Assembly (NCBI GenBank): GCA_016508695.1
Contig: VNKQ01000003.1
Location: 2,496,001 to 2,560,000 of the forward strand
Direction of reading: 5' to 3'
DNA length: 64,000 bases
Origin: Hyphodiscus hymeniophilus
Lineage: Eukaryota; Ascomycota; Leotiomycetes; Helotiales; Hyphodiscaceae
The notes beneath the pieces are model-generated. The model had not been told where the DNA came from and ran no database searches. It was given only the letters and a program-made list of their open reading frames with translations. The position numbers and the translations under genes are program-made. Shown piece after piece: positions 54,665 to 64,000 of this stretch (its first letter is position 1; each line of letters starts with the position of its first letter).

Positions 54665-56313
54665 TTATTTCTGCGCGATCTCTTCGCGCATCTCCTTTTT
54701 GATCCGGGATACCGTCCCAACGCCCCCATATACTATGTATGTCAGTATTTTTGGATGCAGATATGAATTGACCACTTACTCAAAGCAGTGTAAATTTGGG
54801 CTACGCTAGCCCCCGCATTCAATATTTCCAGCGCCTGTTTCCCATTCGTGATGCCTCCAGTGGCGAAGATGACTTTTGGCTCCTGGGTTCCACCTAAGCT
54901 GCCTCCAATCTCGACGGACCCTGCTCCGCCAGATTCTGTGAGAGAATCTTTAACCAACTGGACCTTTTCAGTAACGAGCGATCCAAGAGTCGGACTAGCT
55001 GAGGCACCGTCGATTGGTTTCGAACTGGTGTCTTCTCTCTTTTCTGGAGGCGACGAAGGTCCTTGGTCAAGAAGGCGTCGATAACGCTTGACCAGCCCTA
55101 ATGTTCTCTCAAACATTTGAGGGCCAGAATATCCACCATTTTCTTCCAAAATTCTCCACTCCTTTGCAGACAACTCTGTTCCTTCTGGTATGACATTCCT
55201 CCGCTTCGTTGTATTGCCAACAATCACACCGTCAACCCCACTCCTCCAAATCGCCTCGACTATGCCTTCGATCTGCGCATCTTGATCTTCATCTGGTGAT
55301 ACCTTCACCATGACCTTTGGAGTAGTTTTCCGCTTTACTGACTTTGCAGCGCCCACCACACCTTCCAATATTCTTGTCAGAGGCTCCACCCTCTGCAGTG
55401 TCCTTAGACCAGGTGTGTTTGGACTACTAACATTGACGACTAGGATGTCCGCATATGGTGCGAGTTTCTCAACACAATACACATAATCGTTCCTCACTGC
55501 TTCGATATCCTCATCCTTTGTGAACTTATTCTTCGCAACTTGCACAGCAAGCATCTTCCCCTCCACAAGACTGCCCGGCGGGACTCCAGCCTCGCCGTTC
55601 AACACTATATCCTCAGCCGCTTGTCCAATCCCATACCCGCTGTTATATGCAAAAAATCGTACGCGTTCCCTTAACCTCATAGCCATGTCCTCCGCGCCTA
55701 ATGAATTGAGCCCGTACCGATTGATTAAACCCTTCTGGCTAGGTAGTCTGAAGACCCTTGGCTTGGGATTTCCATCCTGTGGATACGGCGTCGCACCACC
55801 GACCTCCACAATCGCAGGTCCCAAAGCCAGTAGAGCATCCGGGATCTCAGCCAGCTTGTCAATACCCGCTGAAGTACCAATTGGGTTTTGCAACCTCTGC
55901 CCGAATACCGTGACACTCAAATCCGTATTCTTTGTTAACTCAGAGCTTGATGTGCGCTCCCGCGGATGTAGGCCGTAGGTGTAAAGAGCTTTCAGAGCTT
56001 CGGTTCCAACGTGGTGGGCATCTTCGGCATCTGGGTACAGCCAGCGAAGAGAGGGGACAGCCAGCCAATGGTGTACACTGGCTCGTGTATCGGTGATGTA
56101 GAGGTAGCTGAATACGAGGAAGAAGGAGAGTGAAGTTCCGTAGAGGATGTTCTTTAGTCGGGTAGTGAGGGAACTTGCATCTGCTGCTGCGGTGGATGCG
56201 GATCTCGAGATTTGAAGGAAGTTTATTGGGGAAATTGGTCGCGCGTGAGAGAAGAGTACGCGCTGACCTGGAATTCGAGGGCTACGTAGTAGGCGCATGT
56301 AGTGATTGGTCAT
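54665..56313 (-). CDS. Dihydroorotate dehydrogenase, mitochondrial (class 2)
   Basis: Fourth step of pyrimidine synthesis: oxidises dihydroorotate to orotate with FMN, passing electrons to ubiquinone at the inner membrane. Exons 56313-54780 and 54732-54665 give 533 residues. The start at MTNHYMRLLRSPRIPG begins an Arg-rich mitochondrial signal, followed by a helix (GTSLSFFLVFSYLYI). Landmarks are NPIGTSAGIDKLAEIPD, ATPYPQDGNPKPR, NRYGLNSLGA, ILVVNVSSPNTPGLR (catalytic Ser), VMVKVSPDEDQDAQ, VDGVIVGNTT, and IFATGGI. The 47-bp intron splits AL|IYGGVGTVSRIK. A 70-residue insert rich in Ser/Gly before KVIFATGG is typical of filamentous fungi. It is the yeast URA1/human DHODH function, class 2 by membrane anchor. 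Confidence 0.95.
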
Positions 56314-56540
56314 GGTGCGAAGTAGAGAGCTGGAGACTGAATTGTCCAACAGCTCGAGACGTGGTGTACTCGAGTATTCCCTGAGAATTGGACACACAAG
56401 GAAGCTAGCTGCGAGCCCGCACACCCTTCTCGGAAACGGAAAAATGTTATTCCGGGAGACAACTGAGGCGCGTCTGTACGTACTCGGAGTCTCGGAGTGA
56501 GGTTTTGTTTATATTCGGTCCCGAATCTCTTGACGACAAG
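56314..56540. promoter_or_regulatory. Bidirectional promoter, DHODH / alpha/beta hydrolase
   Basis: 227 bp between divergent start codons. No specific site recognised. Confidence 0.45.
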
Positions 56541-57373
56541 ATGGAAACACCCCGTCTTCCCACAAAAGCCGATTTCCCATCGACCCTCGTATTCGATCTT
56601 GCTCCTCCTCCTAGTGGTCCTGCCCTTAATATCCTGATTCTCTTACATGGCCTTGGAGATACGAACACATCTTTTACTACACTCGGTCTGTCCCCCTTTC
56701 AACCTTTACCTCTAATACCAACACATTGTCCAGCTAACACCCCCCAGGACGCAACCTCAACCTCCCCCAAACGGCCTCTCTTTCACTTCAAGCCCCCAAC
56801 CCAATCCCAGCGATCTTTACTGGCTCCGACGCCCCCTCTTTCCACTGGGGCGATGATGTTCTTATCGATGAGCAAAGAGGCGAGATCGAACTCGATGCCG
56901 GCTTTGTTGGCTCTACCAAACTCTTGGGATCTGTCGTTGAAGCGTTAACGTCGAGGTGCCAATACCCTTTAAGGAGTATTATGTTCCTAGGCTACGGCCA
57001 AGGAGGCATGGTAGCGTTATCATTCATCAAGTCATATACTCCCTCAAGCTTAGCCTCGAGTTCCAGTTATACGGAAGCTGAGTTTGGGGGTGTAATATCT
57101 ATCGGTGCTGGGCTGCCGTCCTCCTCGTCTTCATCAATACCTAAATGTCGGACGCCAATCCTAGTTTGTGGTGGAAGTAGGAGTTCTCAGGTCACAAGAA
57201 ATGCGGTTGACAGGTTGAAGAAAGTGTTTGGGGATGTGGAATATGTGAAGTGGGAGAAGGCAGATGACAGTATGATGCGGAATCGAGAGGAAATGCTACC
57301 GCTTATGCGATTCTTCGCACGTAGACTGAGGAGTAGGGTAGGGGTCCCGGAAGAGGCTGTTGAGGTTGGCTGA
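56541..57373 (+). CDS. Alpha/beta hydrolase, thioesterase-like, nucleophile Ser apparently absent
   Basis: Two exons, 56541-56685 and 56748-57373, joined by a 62-bp intron with branch GCTAAC, give 256 residues. LNILILLHGLGDTNTSF is the oxyanion HG motif of the phospholipase/carboxylesterase family. SIMFLGYGQGGMVALSFI is the elbow position, where the family usually has GFSQGG; here Gly replaces the nucleophile Ser. The acid region is TPILVCGGSRSSQVT. The predicted last His block (family GHE/GHGW) is not seen: the end is ADDSMMRNREEMLPLMRFF. It may therefore be a catalytically inactive relative, as reported in general for some alpha/beta-hydrolase pseudoenzymes. Spacing suggests it shares control with the DHODH gene. 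No ligand is known. Confidence 0.78.
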
Positions 57374-59327
57374 GAAGGGTTCAGTTGGATGTAAAGAGGA
57401 TTTGAAAAGGCGACTTGCCAGAAGAGAATAGATTTGGTAAGATTTCTAAACTCCCGGTGCAGTACAGTACTCGGCGAAGGGAGACTCAGCTGCTGATATT
57501 GTCAATAGGGCACTTCTTTCTCCCATTTTGACGCCATCTGTTCCTGAGAATATTGAGAGGCCCGACAATTATCACGACTACCGCAACGCTGTCACAGCGT
57601 TCGTCTCGAAACTGGAAGGCGGATTCCTTTACGAGATCGCAATTCCTGCCCCTGAGGCGGCTAGCTATACCTCCGGCTCGCACAATCACACGTTGCGATA
57701 TAGGATAGCTATTTCAATGTGAAGTCTGTAATGGCACTGCGTTGTGCTAGCGAAGGACACAGTATAATGCAAGAGGGACTGACCGATTTCCAGTTCCAAG
57801 TGCTCTCTTCGCACTGCCAATTTCTTTTGGTGTATTGCAACAGACCATATTGAACCGAACACGACAGGATCTTGCTCTGCCAGAGGATATTCTGTGACCT
57901 CAGGTTACCATCAGTATAGCCCGACCAATGACCCATACAGCTAGAACATTTGCTAGCCATTGGCAGGTCAAGCTGATCGACCAGGGAGGAGTAGAATCCG
58001 CGACTGCATCCGTATAGGTAGTACCAGTCATGGCGATTTTGACGGTGGTGGAGGACGGCACATCGTCGGGAATCATGCACCTCAACTGAATAATGCACGA
58101 TAAGATATGCTGTATATGGATTAAAGACCGTCTTAGACGTATGTCGTATGTGACAGAAGCATAAGCTAGGTTTCATCGTTGTCGAAAATTCTCTGACAGT
58201 TCGATGGAGTCAACAGATTGTCCACATGGATCACTGGACCTTGAATTGCTCCACTTTCAGGTGTCATCTGATTCGATCAAACCTGCACATCGGCTCTTCA
58301 GCTGAGCAGCCAATCCCGCCGCTCAAATACATCGTCCTCATTCATCTGCTTCACTCCTTCTCGATGAGCCAGGTCACGGTCTTCTGTTCTTGCGAATGAG
58401 AGCCCTAGTAGAGTCAATAAGGCAAAGGCTTGCGACTAAGGCCGTTTATCAAGCTCTGCGTTATGCTTTTCATCATGGTCCATATCAGAGTTCAGACAAA
58501 CGGCAGCTTTTCTGCTTCCGCTATCAACACTCTATCTGCTTTTGTTGCGATTTTCCTGATTAAGTTTCGGGCATACCGTGGCTGGTCTTCCATCAGGAGG
58601 CGAAACTCTTGATGAAGTTCCAGTCTCTGGAAAACAAACTACGTAAGATCTTGAAGCCTGAGCTGTCGTAATGGTTCGAAAGCGTTTTCAAAACCGAGTA
58701 ATAGTCGGCTTGATAGGCAAACCTCGACCTGTGGCGATGTGATGCTCAGAAAAGCAACTTGCGATTATATTTAATTTCCGTCGAACTCTTCCAGTCTGTC
58801 ACGTCAACGAAGAAACACATTCTGATTTGAACGATATCCTGCGGGACAAGACTTTCCAAAGCCTTGCTTAACCTTGACAGAGTTCAAGACTAGGAAATCA
58901 GTTTTTTGGTGGTCGTCTCACAAACCTGAATTAACCAATTTGGTACAGTATAGGCTAAAGCCAAGTGAGATGGCAAAGTCACAGGAATCAGCTCACGAGG
59001 GCGATTAGGCATTCCGAAGAGGAGATACCTCAAGAGTCCCCTCTGAGACTTCTGTTCCAAGGTTCCACTGTTCCAACAGTAGAATATACTGGTGCTGATT
59101 TGTGCTGTTTGTGCTCACAAAGCCAACAACCGATGGATCTCTTTGCTTTCATAATTATATTTCATCAGGGTGGACTTACCTGAAGCTGCTTTTCCATTCG
59201 ACCAATATACCCCAGACCCATAGAGAATCCACTTAGTGTAGCTACTCCAAGGCCGGATTAATCTAGCGCAGGGACATCTTGGAAGGTCTTTGCAAAGGCT
59301 TTCGGTATTGTTTCACTTCGTTCGTTC
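57374..59327. other. Gene-poor region
   Basis: 2 kb with short frames only; none carries a known motif. No clear repeat ends until the LTR at 59328. Confidence 0.4.
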
Positions 59328-59572
59328 TGTGACGATCGGGCTAACCACGTGTGCACGGAATCTGGCAGCTGGGATGAAAGACTGTACTCCGTACTATAGG
59401 GGTTTCAGCCTAGGTTCGGAGGTCTATATAAACCTTTCCTTCTCCCATCTCTAGAGAGTATATTCTTTGCTTTATTCGTACCAGACCTATGGATAGGGGT
59501 AATACGATCACATGATACGCACTCCCATATGCCTCTACACTTGACCCTCTGATACTTCTCCGTGTCGTTACA
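59328..59572 (+). repeat. Solo LTR (245 bp) with target duplication
   Basis: Starts TGTGACGATCGGGC and ends GTGTCGTTACA (TG..CA). It is flanked by a perfect 5-bp duplication CGTTC at 59323-59327 and 59573-59577. A TATATAAACC box lies near 59426. The TATA-like promoter followed by CTTTGCTTTATTCG fits an LTR U3/R. It is not of the copia family at 40.7 kb; the internal part has been lost by recombination between LTRs. Confidence 0.85.
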
Positions 59573-60534
59573 CGTTCGTTCATTAACTCAAACTGGAGAC
59601 TGTCCCAAATGTTTCACTTAATGGAAAACCTTATCTCCCTTTTTAATTGCCAAAGCTGTCTTTCCTCGACGGCAACTTTAAAGGGGTCTTTCATTCTTTT
59701 CTGGTACATCGGACACCTAGAAGGCCAATGTACCGTTTCATCCCATTCATTCCGCCTCTTTCCAAATTTCTTATTGCTGGACCGTAGCTCCTCTGCAATT
59801 GCTTCCACACGTCGGATCAAGTTGCGCGAGAGCAATACTTTAAGATAGTCTGTCCTGCGATACGTGGGTGACTCGATCGCAGTTATCTAGCATATTCCTG
59901 ATAATGAGATAAATCGAGCATGCTACTGATGATGATGAGATAATTTATGCATTTTCGTTAAGCTTGTTAAATCGATCGGACAGCTGAATACAGACCGAGT
60001 CTATACTACTCCTTCAAGTGAAAAGGTCAGTCTCGTTATAAGTAAGGCCATTGGAAAAGATATTGTAAACGCGTGGGGGGGTGTGTCGTCGAGTACACAA
60101 TAAGCAGTACTAGGAACACAGTCATAGGGTCAAAATATGTGAAGGAAGAAGAAGGTGCCTTTCTAAAGCTAACTACTAGAACAGCTACATAGGGACCGGC
60201 CCCGGAAAAACTATAACCCGAAGACTAGGAAGTAGTGGGAGCTCCACCCCACCACAATATACTCTACATCTAGGAGGACGTGCAAGTATACAGTATTGTG
60301 GCACACGCCCAGTAGCTGCAACAGAGCTTGCAGTTTGTCTGCGGTCCACACTGTTTTGATAGCCTCGCGAAAGCTCTGCCATTTCCGCTATTTGCCGTTA
60401 ACCTTCAATGTTGCGGTGTGTCTGGGATATTAGCTTCATCTACGTCCGGTTTAGGCAAAAGCGATTGGACGGTATTTCCGGCGCAGCTACAAACTAGATA
60501 ACTTGATTTGAGCATCGATCTATGATGGAAGCAC
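59573..60534. other. Intergenic region with diverged repeat
   Basis: No gene seen. Bases 60080-60320 resemble 62210-62370 in several short blocks (see findings). Confidence 0.35.
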
Positions 60535-61483
60535 TCAATGTTGCTGTTGTGTTGTGACGGGTAGGTCTCCTACCTCACACTTCTTAAACATCGACTCGGT
60601 GATGCGATAGACGAATCCGTCGGTTTCTTGACCGCGAGCCATGCAGCGGTTCCACCACTGCTTCAAATTGCGATACATTTCTAACAACACTATGGTGCAA
60701 TTGTGTGTCTTCAGCTTCATCGTCCAGAGAGAGTGATCCTGGATCATGTTGGCACTCCGCTCGCTGACAACAGACTTGGTATGTTCAGATCCATATGACG
60801 GGGGCAGCAGTGGTGGCATCAGGAGGAGCGACGGCGGCGACTGGGAAAGGTCGGGTAGCAAGGCCAACTGCTGGTGCGACGGCAGAAAGGGGCACCGGAT
60901 CACCAGACTTATACGCATATACAGTCTTCTCACCACCTGTATAAAGCTGGGCGGTGACTTATGTGTCAAATTTGACATGATTCAAGACGGTGTCGATGTC
61001 CCAGGGGAACACGACGAGACTAGCGTTACAACCATTAAGTGTCTTGCCCTAGAGGGAAAGAACGAGACCATCTAGACCAAGGCAAGGCGTGCCCTCCGAA
61101 GTGCGTTTTCCGCGAATGTCCATACCACGGACAAGAACCGTCTCGAAGATGCCTCCTTGGGTGTCACGGGGCGAACGGCGTATACACAGGAGTTCGTTGT
61201 GGTATTTAGTAAGTTCGATAAAGGAGAGAGAAATATTCTAAGCTGGGTCCGCGAGAAAAGAAGCGCTCCCGCCTAGCCTTAGTAAGCGCAGGTACAACCA
61301 GCGCCTTACCCCTGGGGCTAGCCCCTTACATTGGGACTTGGTAACTCCATACAACTTAGCGGCGACAATAAGAACGCCAACCCAATGGTCTGACAGGCGG
61401 TTCTGCTTTCGCTCAACCAAACGAATGAGATTACGAACGTGAATACTACCAGGGGCAGCATCGAACAGAGGGCGGGAAGCCAT
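60535..61483 (-). pseudogene. Decayed ORF of unknown family
   Basis: On the minus strand the frame from the ATG at 61483 reads MASRPLFDAAPGSIHV, then RNLIRLVERKQNRLSDHWVG, to a TAG after FLADPA. The same frame goes on through IELTKYHNELLCIRRSPRDT, VLVRGMDIRGKRTSEGTPCL, a TAG, KTLNGCNASLVVFPWDID, a TAA, VTAQLYTGGEKTVYAYKSG and more. Three internal stops are all of the type made from CAG, CAA or TGG by C-to-T/G-to-A change. The last part shifts frame to SLWTMKLKTHNCTIVLLEMY, ending at 60535. I do not recognise the family. It sits just after the copia-family LTR in the same orientation, so it could be transposon cargo or gag, or an unrelated gene. Confidence 0.4.
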
Positions 61484-61603
61484 GTTGTCACGAAATTGAG
61501 GCTCAACTGATCCCAGACGTTAGGAAATATCTGATTATACTCGCAGTATATTCTGTCACTAATGCGGGTTACCTAAGCTCTGTCTGAGCACTCATTTCGC
61601 TAA

Positions 61604-61784
61604 TGTTGGTAGCACTTCGGTTGCTACGGTACTGCAATTGCATTATTCCAGTATTCGTAGTATTTTGTTGTCTAAGGAAGGAAAAGCTATTCTACACTAA
61701 TAGGACCAAGTATTCCAGGTTCGCGGCCAGTTCGCGCTCCACGTGACCCACTTGTCTAATATAGGCTAGAAAGTGGTCCAAACA
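61604..61784 (-). repeat. Copia-family LTR, solo or with truncated interior
   Basis: Reverse complement reads TGTTTGGACCACTTTCTAGCC to CGAAGTGCTACCAACA, homologous along its length to the LTRs at 40660 and 47051, but 181 bp and with the original TG end. Flanks GCTAA (61599-61603) and GCAAA (61785-61789) agree in four of five bases. It shows few C-to-T changes, so it probably escaped RIP. Confidence 0.82.
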
Positions 61785-62914
61785 GCAAAGCTTTACAAGG
61801 GTAATATAAGTAACTACTCTAGATCGCATAGTTTTTTCTATCCTTTCTTTAGACTAGATAATATTCAATATACGCTCACTTGAGCAGTCTTTTTTCAACT
61901 CCTCCCTGCCTCAAAGATCAAACCGATCATCTACGCGATATATGTCTACTTTAGTAATATTGGGAGTCATTTTTTCTTATGTGGTATTAGTAAGGCGGTA
62001 GATTCTATACTTTTCTCTAACTGTTAGTATTTGCGTCACACAATAATACAGCTACAAGGCAAGACAATAGGCTAGTAACCCTGAGTTATAATAAGGGGGT
62101 AACGTACAATGTGATACAGGAAGTTGATAAAGAGAAAAGAAAAGGCAATGAAAAATAAGGAAGTGAAAGAATATATATTGTGAGGGAATAGAACAAGTGT
62201 GCCTTCGAGTGCACGGTAAGTAGAAGTACTAGTCGTATAGCTATAGGAGAAAACAGTATGTAGGAAAAAGGGTAATATTCTAGTGTACAGAGACGCAGCT
62301 CACTATAGTATAGTACTATCGGCCCGGAAAAACCATTTATCCGAAATATCGCGTGCAGCCAGCTACATTCTACCACAATATAACTAGAAGAAATCTATTA
62401 GGAAAGAATGTATGTAGGAAAGAAGGCACGTCCTAGTGCACGGAAACGCAGCTTTCTATACTATCTCCCTCCTGTTTCTCAGCTGTAATACTACTTAATA
62501 CCTAATTTGCAAGGGATATCTCTTTACTTAGAAGCTTCTGGATAGTATATTTTGCATATAAATTCGAGCCCAATTTATACTGCAAATAAACTGACTTATA
62601 AAGATATTCCTAGATACCTACTATTGTAGAGGGGCGGATCTAAGAAATCACGTTTTTGGAGAAATCACATGATATAGTGCTAAGCACGCTACGCAGCTAG
62701 ATGTTGCACTGGAGATCAATATTCACAACAAGCACTTTTACTTATGCAATTATTATCATATAACGATACATTCTTTTGAGCTTATATTAATGATTCCTAT
62801 TATTCGTACCTGATAATATAATTCCACGTCGTTGGATCTGTTAAAAATCCCCCCCACGTAGAATCCCGCGCTGGTTCGAACGGTATAGGCAAGACGTCTC
62901 AGGGATCACCTGCG
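61785..62914. other. AT-rich region with diverged repeats
   Basis: 1.1 kb with no gene. Two diverged copies of about 55 bp (62257-62310 and 62408-62462, sharing GTATGTAGGAAA and CGCAGCT blocks) lie about 150 bp apart. Confidence 0.4.
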
Positions 62915-64000
62915 GTGGCTCGTCGAAATGGGCCCCGATCGCCCCCTACTCACATCATAGGCTCAGCGAGGCGAGACAAGAGGGGTGGTGTAGGGAAGAC
63001 CCTGCCCAGACTGGCCAGAGCACCAACCACCCCCCACAGCGGTCGGGACCCCCCCCCATTTTCCCGACAAATGATTTCTGCACGGGAGATGTCCCACCGA
63101 CGAGTCACCCTGGAGGCGCTCCAGGCTATCAAGACGCCGAAGCCACAGGCTGTGCGCCCCCTGGAAGGCCCAGTGTACCGACCGCCTACATACGGGCCGC
63201 CCTGGAGCATCTTCAGGCCTCCGGCACGCTGTAGCTGCAGGCTGCCCGATCCCTACAGCGGAGTCACCCTGTAACACTTCCAGGGTGTCAAGTCCCTAAA
63301 GCTCCAGGCTATTCACTCCCTACCAATGGGTCGCCCTGGGGCATCTCCAGGCCTCCAACACGCTGGAGCCACAGCGTGTGCAGCGCCTACGGCTGAGTCA
63401 CCCTGGCGCACTTCCAGGCTGTTGAATGCCTGAAGCCACAGCGTGTGCAGTCGCTACAGGCGGATTACCCTGAAGGTCTTTACAGGGCATCGATAGCCTG
63501 TGGCCACGGGCTGCCCACTCACTACAGCTGGGTCACCCTGAAGGTCTTTACAGGGCATCGATAGCCTGTGGCCACGGGCTGCCCACTCACTACAGCTGGG
63601 TCACCCTGGAGCACCCACAGGCTATCGATGCCCTGTAGCTACAGGCTATGTGCTCCCTACGAGAGACTCACCCTAGAGATGCTCCAGGCTCTTCAAGCGC
63701 TGAAGCCCCAGGGTACGTGCTCCCTACACGCGGATCACCCTGGAGGTAATACAGGGCCTCGATACCCTGGAGCTCCAGGCTATCCGGCCTCTACAGATGG
63801 GTCACCCTGTACATGTCACAGGGCCCTAGCAGCCTAAAGCCACAGGCTGTCCACCCACTACGGGCTTCTTACCCTGGAGCATTCCCAGGCTCTCGATACG
63901 CTGTGGCCACAGGCTGCCAGCGCCTACATGTAGGCCACCCTGCGACAGGTGGCAAGGCGTGACACTCCGACCGTACCGTGCCCAGTCTGGGACTCAGCCG
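62915..64000. repeat. GC-rich minisatellite, 66-68-bp units with palindromes
   Basis: From about 63100 to the right edge, at least eleven units of about 66-68 bp start with CACCCTGG-like sequence (for example 63106, 63265, 63399, 63467, 63535, 63603). Two neighbouring units (63467 and 63535) are nearly identical over 68 bp. Each unit has a CCCTGG..CCAGGC dyad and, about 30 bp on, a GCCTGTGGCCACAGGC-like palindrome. In one frame a unit reads like VTLEHFQAIDALKPQAVHSL, but 66- and 68-bp units mix, so no single frame runs through the array. The stretch 62915-63100 is GC-rich without clear units. The array continues beyond the window. Confidence 0.8.

Noticed and set aside
62866..62900. tRNA-like B box (GGTTCGAAC)
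   Set aside because: No matching T stem, anticodon stem or acceptor stem could be paired around it.
62915..63837. Minisatellite as a protein-coding gene
   Set aside because: Single units read well (VTLEHFQAIDALKPQ-like) but unit lengths of 66 and 68 bp break the frame, and no start or splice pattern was found.
1..64000. CRISPR arrays, rRNA genes, bacterial operons
   Set aside because: No regularly spaced identical short repeats with unique spacers and no rRNA-like sequence; gene structure is eukaryotic throughout.

Overview
The window looks like nuclear DNA of a filamentous ascomycete (Pezizomycotina). Genes carry short introns of about 43-90 bp (one of 306 bp) with GT..AG ends and CTAAC/CTAAT-like branch points. 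Gene pairs are closely spaced and divergent. One retrotransposon shows the C-to-T/G-to-A decay typical of repeat-induced point mutation (RIP). The gene set (BRE1, RAD23, BDP1, HIS6, SER2, a fused-membrane class 2 DHODH, 2EXR, CENP-V/GFA and GT25 proteins) and the style of the copia element fit a leotiomycete, but that placement is inference.

Layout. 0-33.7 kb is mostly a housekeeping gene block: end of a cupin, HIS6, FAF1-like, CENP-V/GFA, GH1 beta-glucosidase, BDP1, BRE1, SARAF-like, RAD23, a four-helix membrane protein after a gene-poor 4 kb, a 2EXR protein, GT25, a BAR protein with a frame break near its C-terminus, an acyl-protein-thioesterase-like gene broken by one in-frame TGA, and an MFS monocarboxylate-type transporter. 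34-40 kb is accessory: a 0.7-kb DNA element with perfect 41-bp inverted repeats, a secreted SLT/lysozyme-like protein, a degenerate zinc-knuckle gene and a short-chain dehydrogenase. 40.66-47.22 kb is one complete but RIP-degenerated Ty1/copia element with 167-bp LTRs and a 5-bp target duplication. A non-degenerate solo LTR of another family sits inside it. Next to it lie a decayed fungal transcription factor and a large repeat-rich adhesin-like gene with a glycine-rich C-terminal domain (47.7-51.7 kb). 52.8-57.4 kb returns to housekeeping (SER2, URA1-type DHODH, a divergent alpha/beta hydrolase). 57.4-64 kb is gene-poor, with two LTR remnants, a decayed ORF, diverged repeats and a GC-rich minisatellite at the right edge.

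Functional themes: DNA/chromatin maintenance (BRE1, RAD23), transcription and ribosome production (BDP1, FAF1), amino-acid and pyrimidine synthesis (HIS6, SER2, DHODH). None of these forms an obvious operon-like cluster. Divergent pairs HIS6/FAF1, BDP1/BRE1 and DHODH/hydrolase probably share promoters.

The most unusual signals are: the minisatellite whose 66-68-bp units each carry palindromes that stay symmetric although their bases change; the nested, undegraded LTR inside the RIP-degraded element; the adhesin-like repeat protein; and four genes with single-site lesions or frame breaks. All positions come from reading the sequence by eye; splice sites were chosen to keep frame and family motifs.
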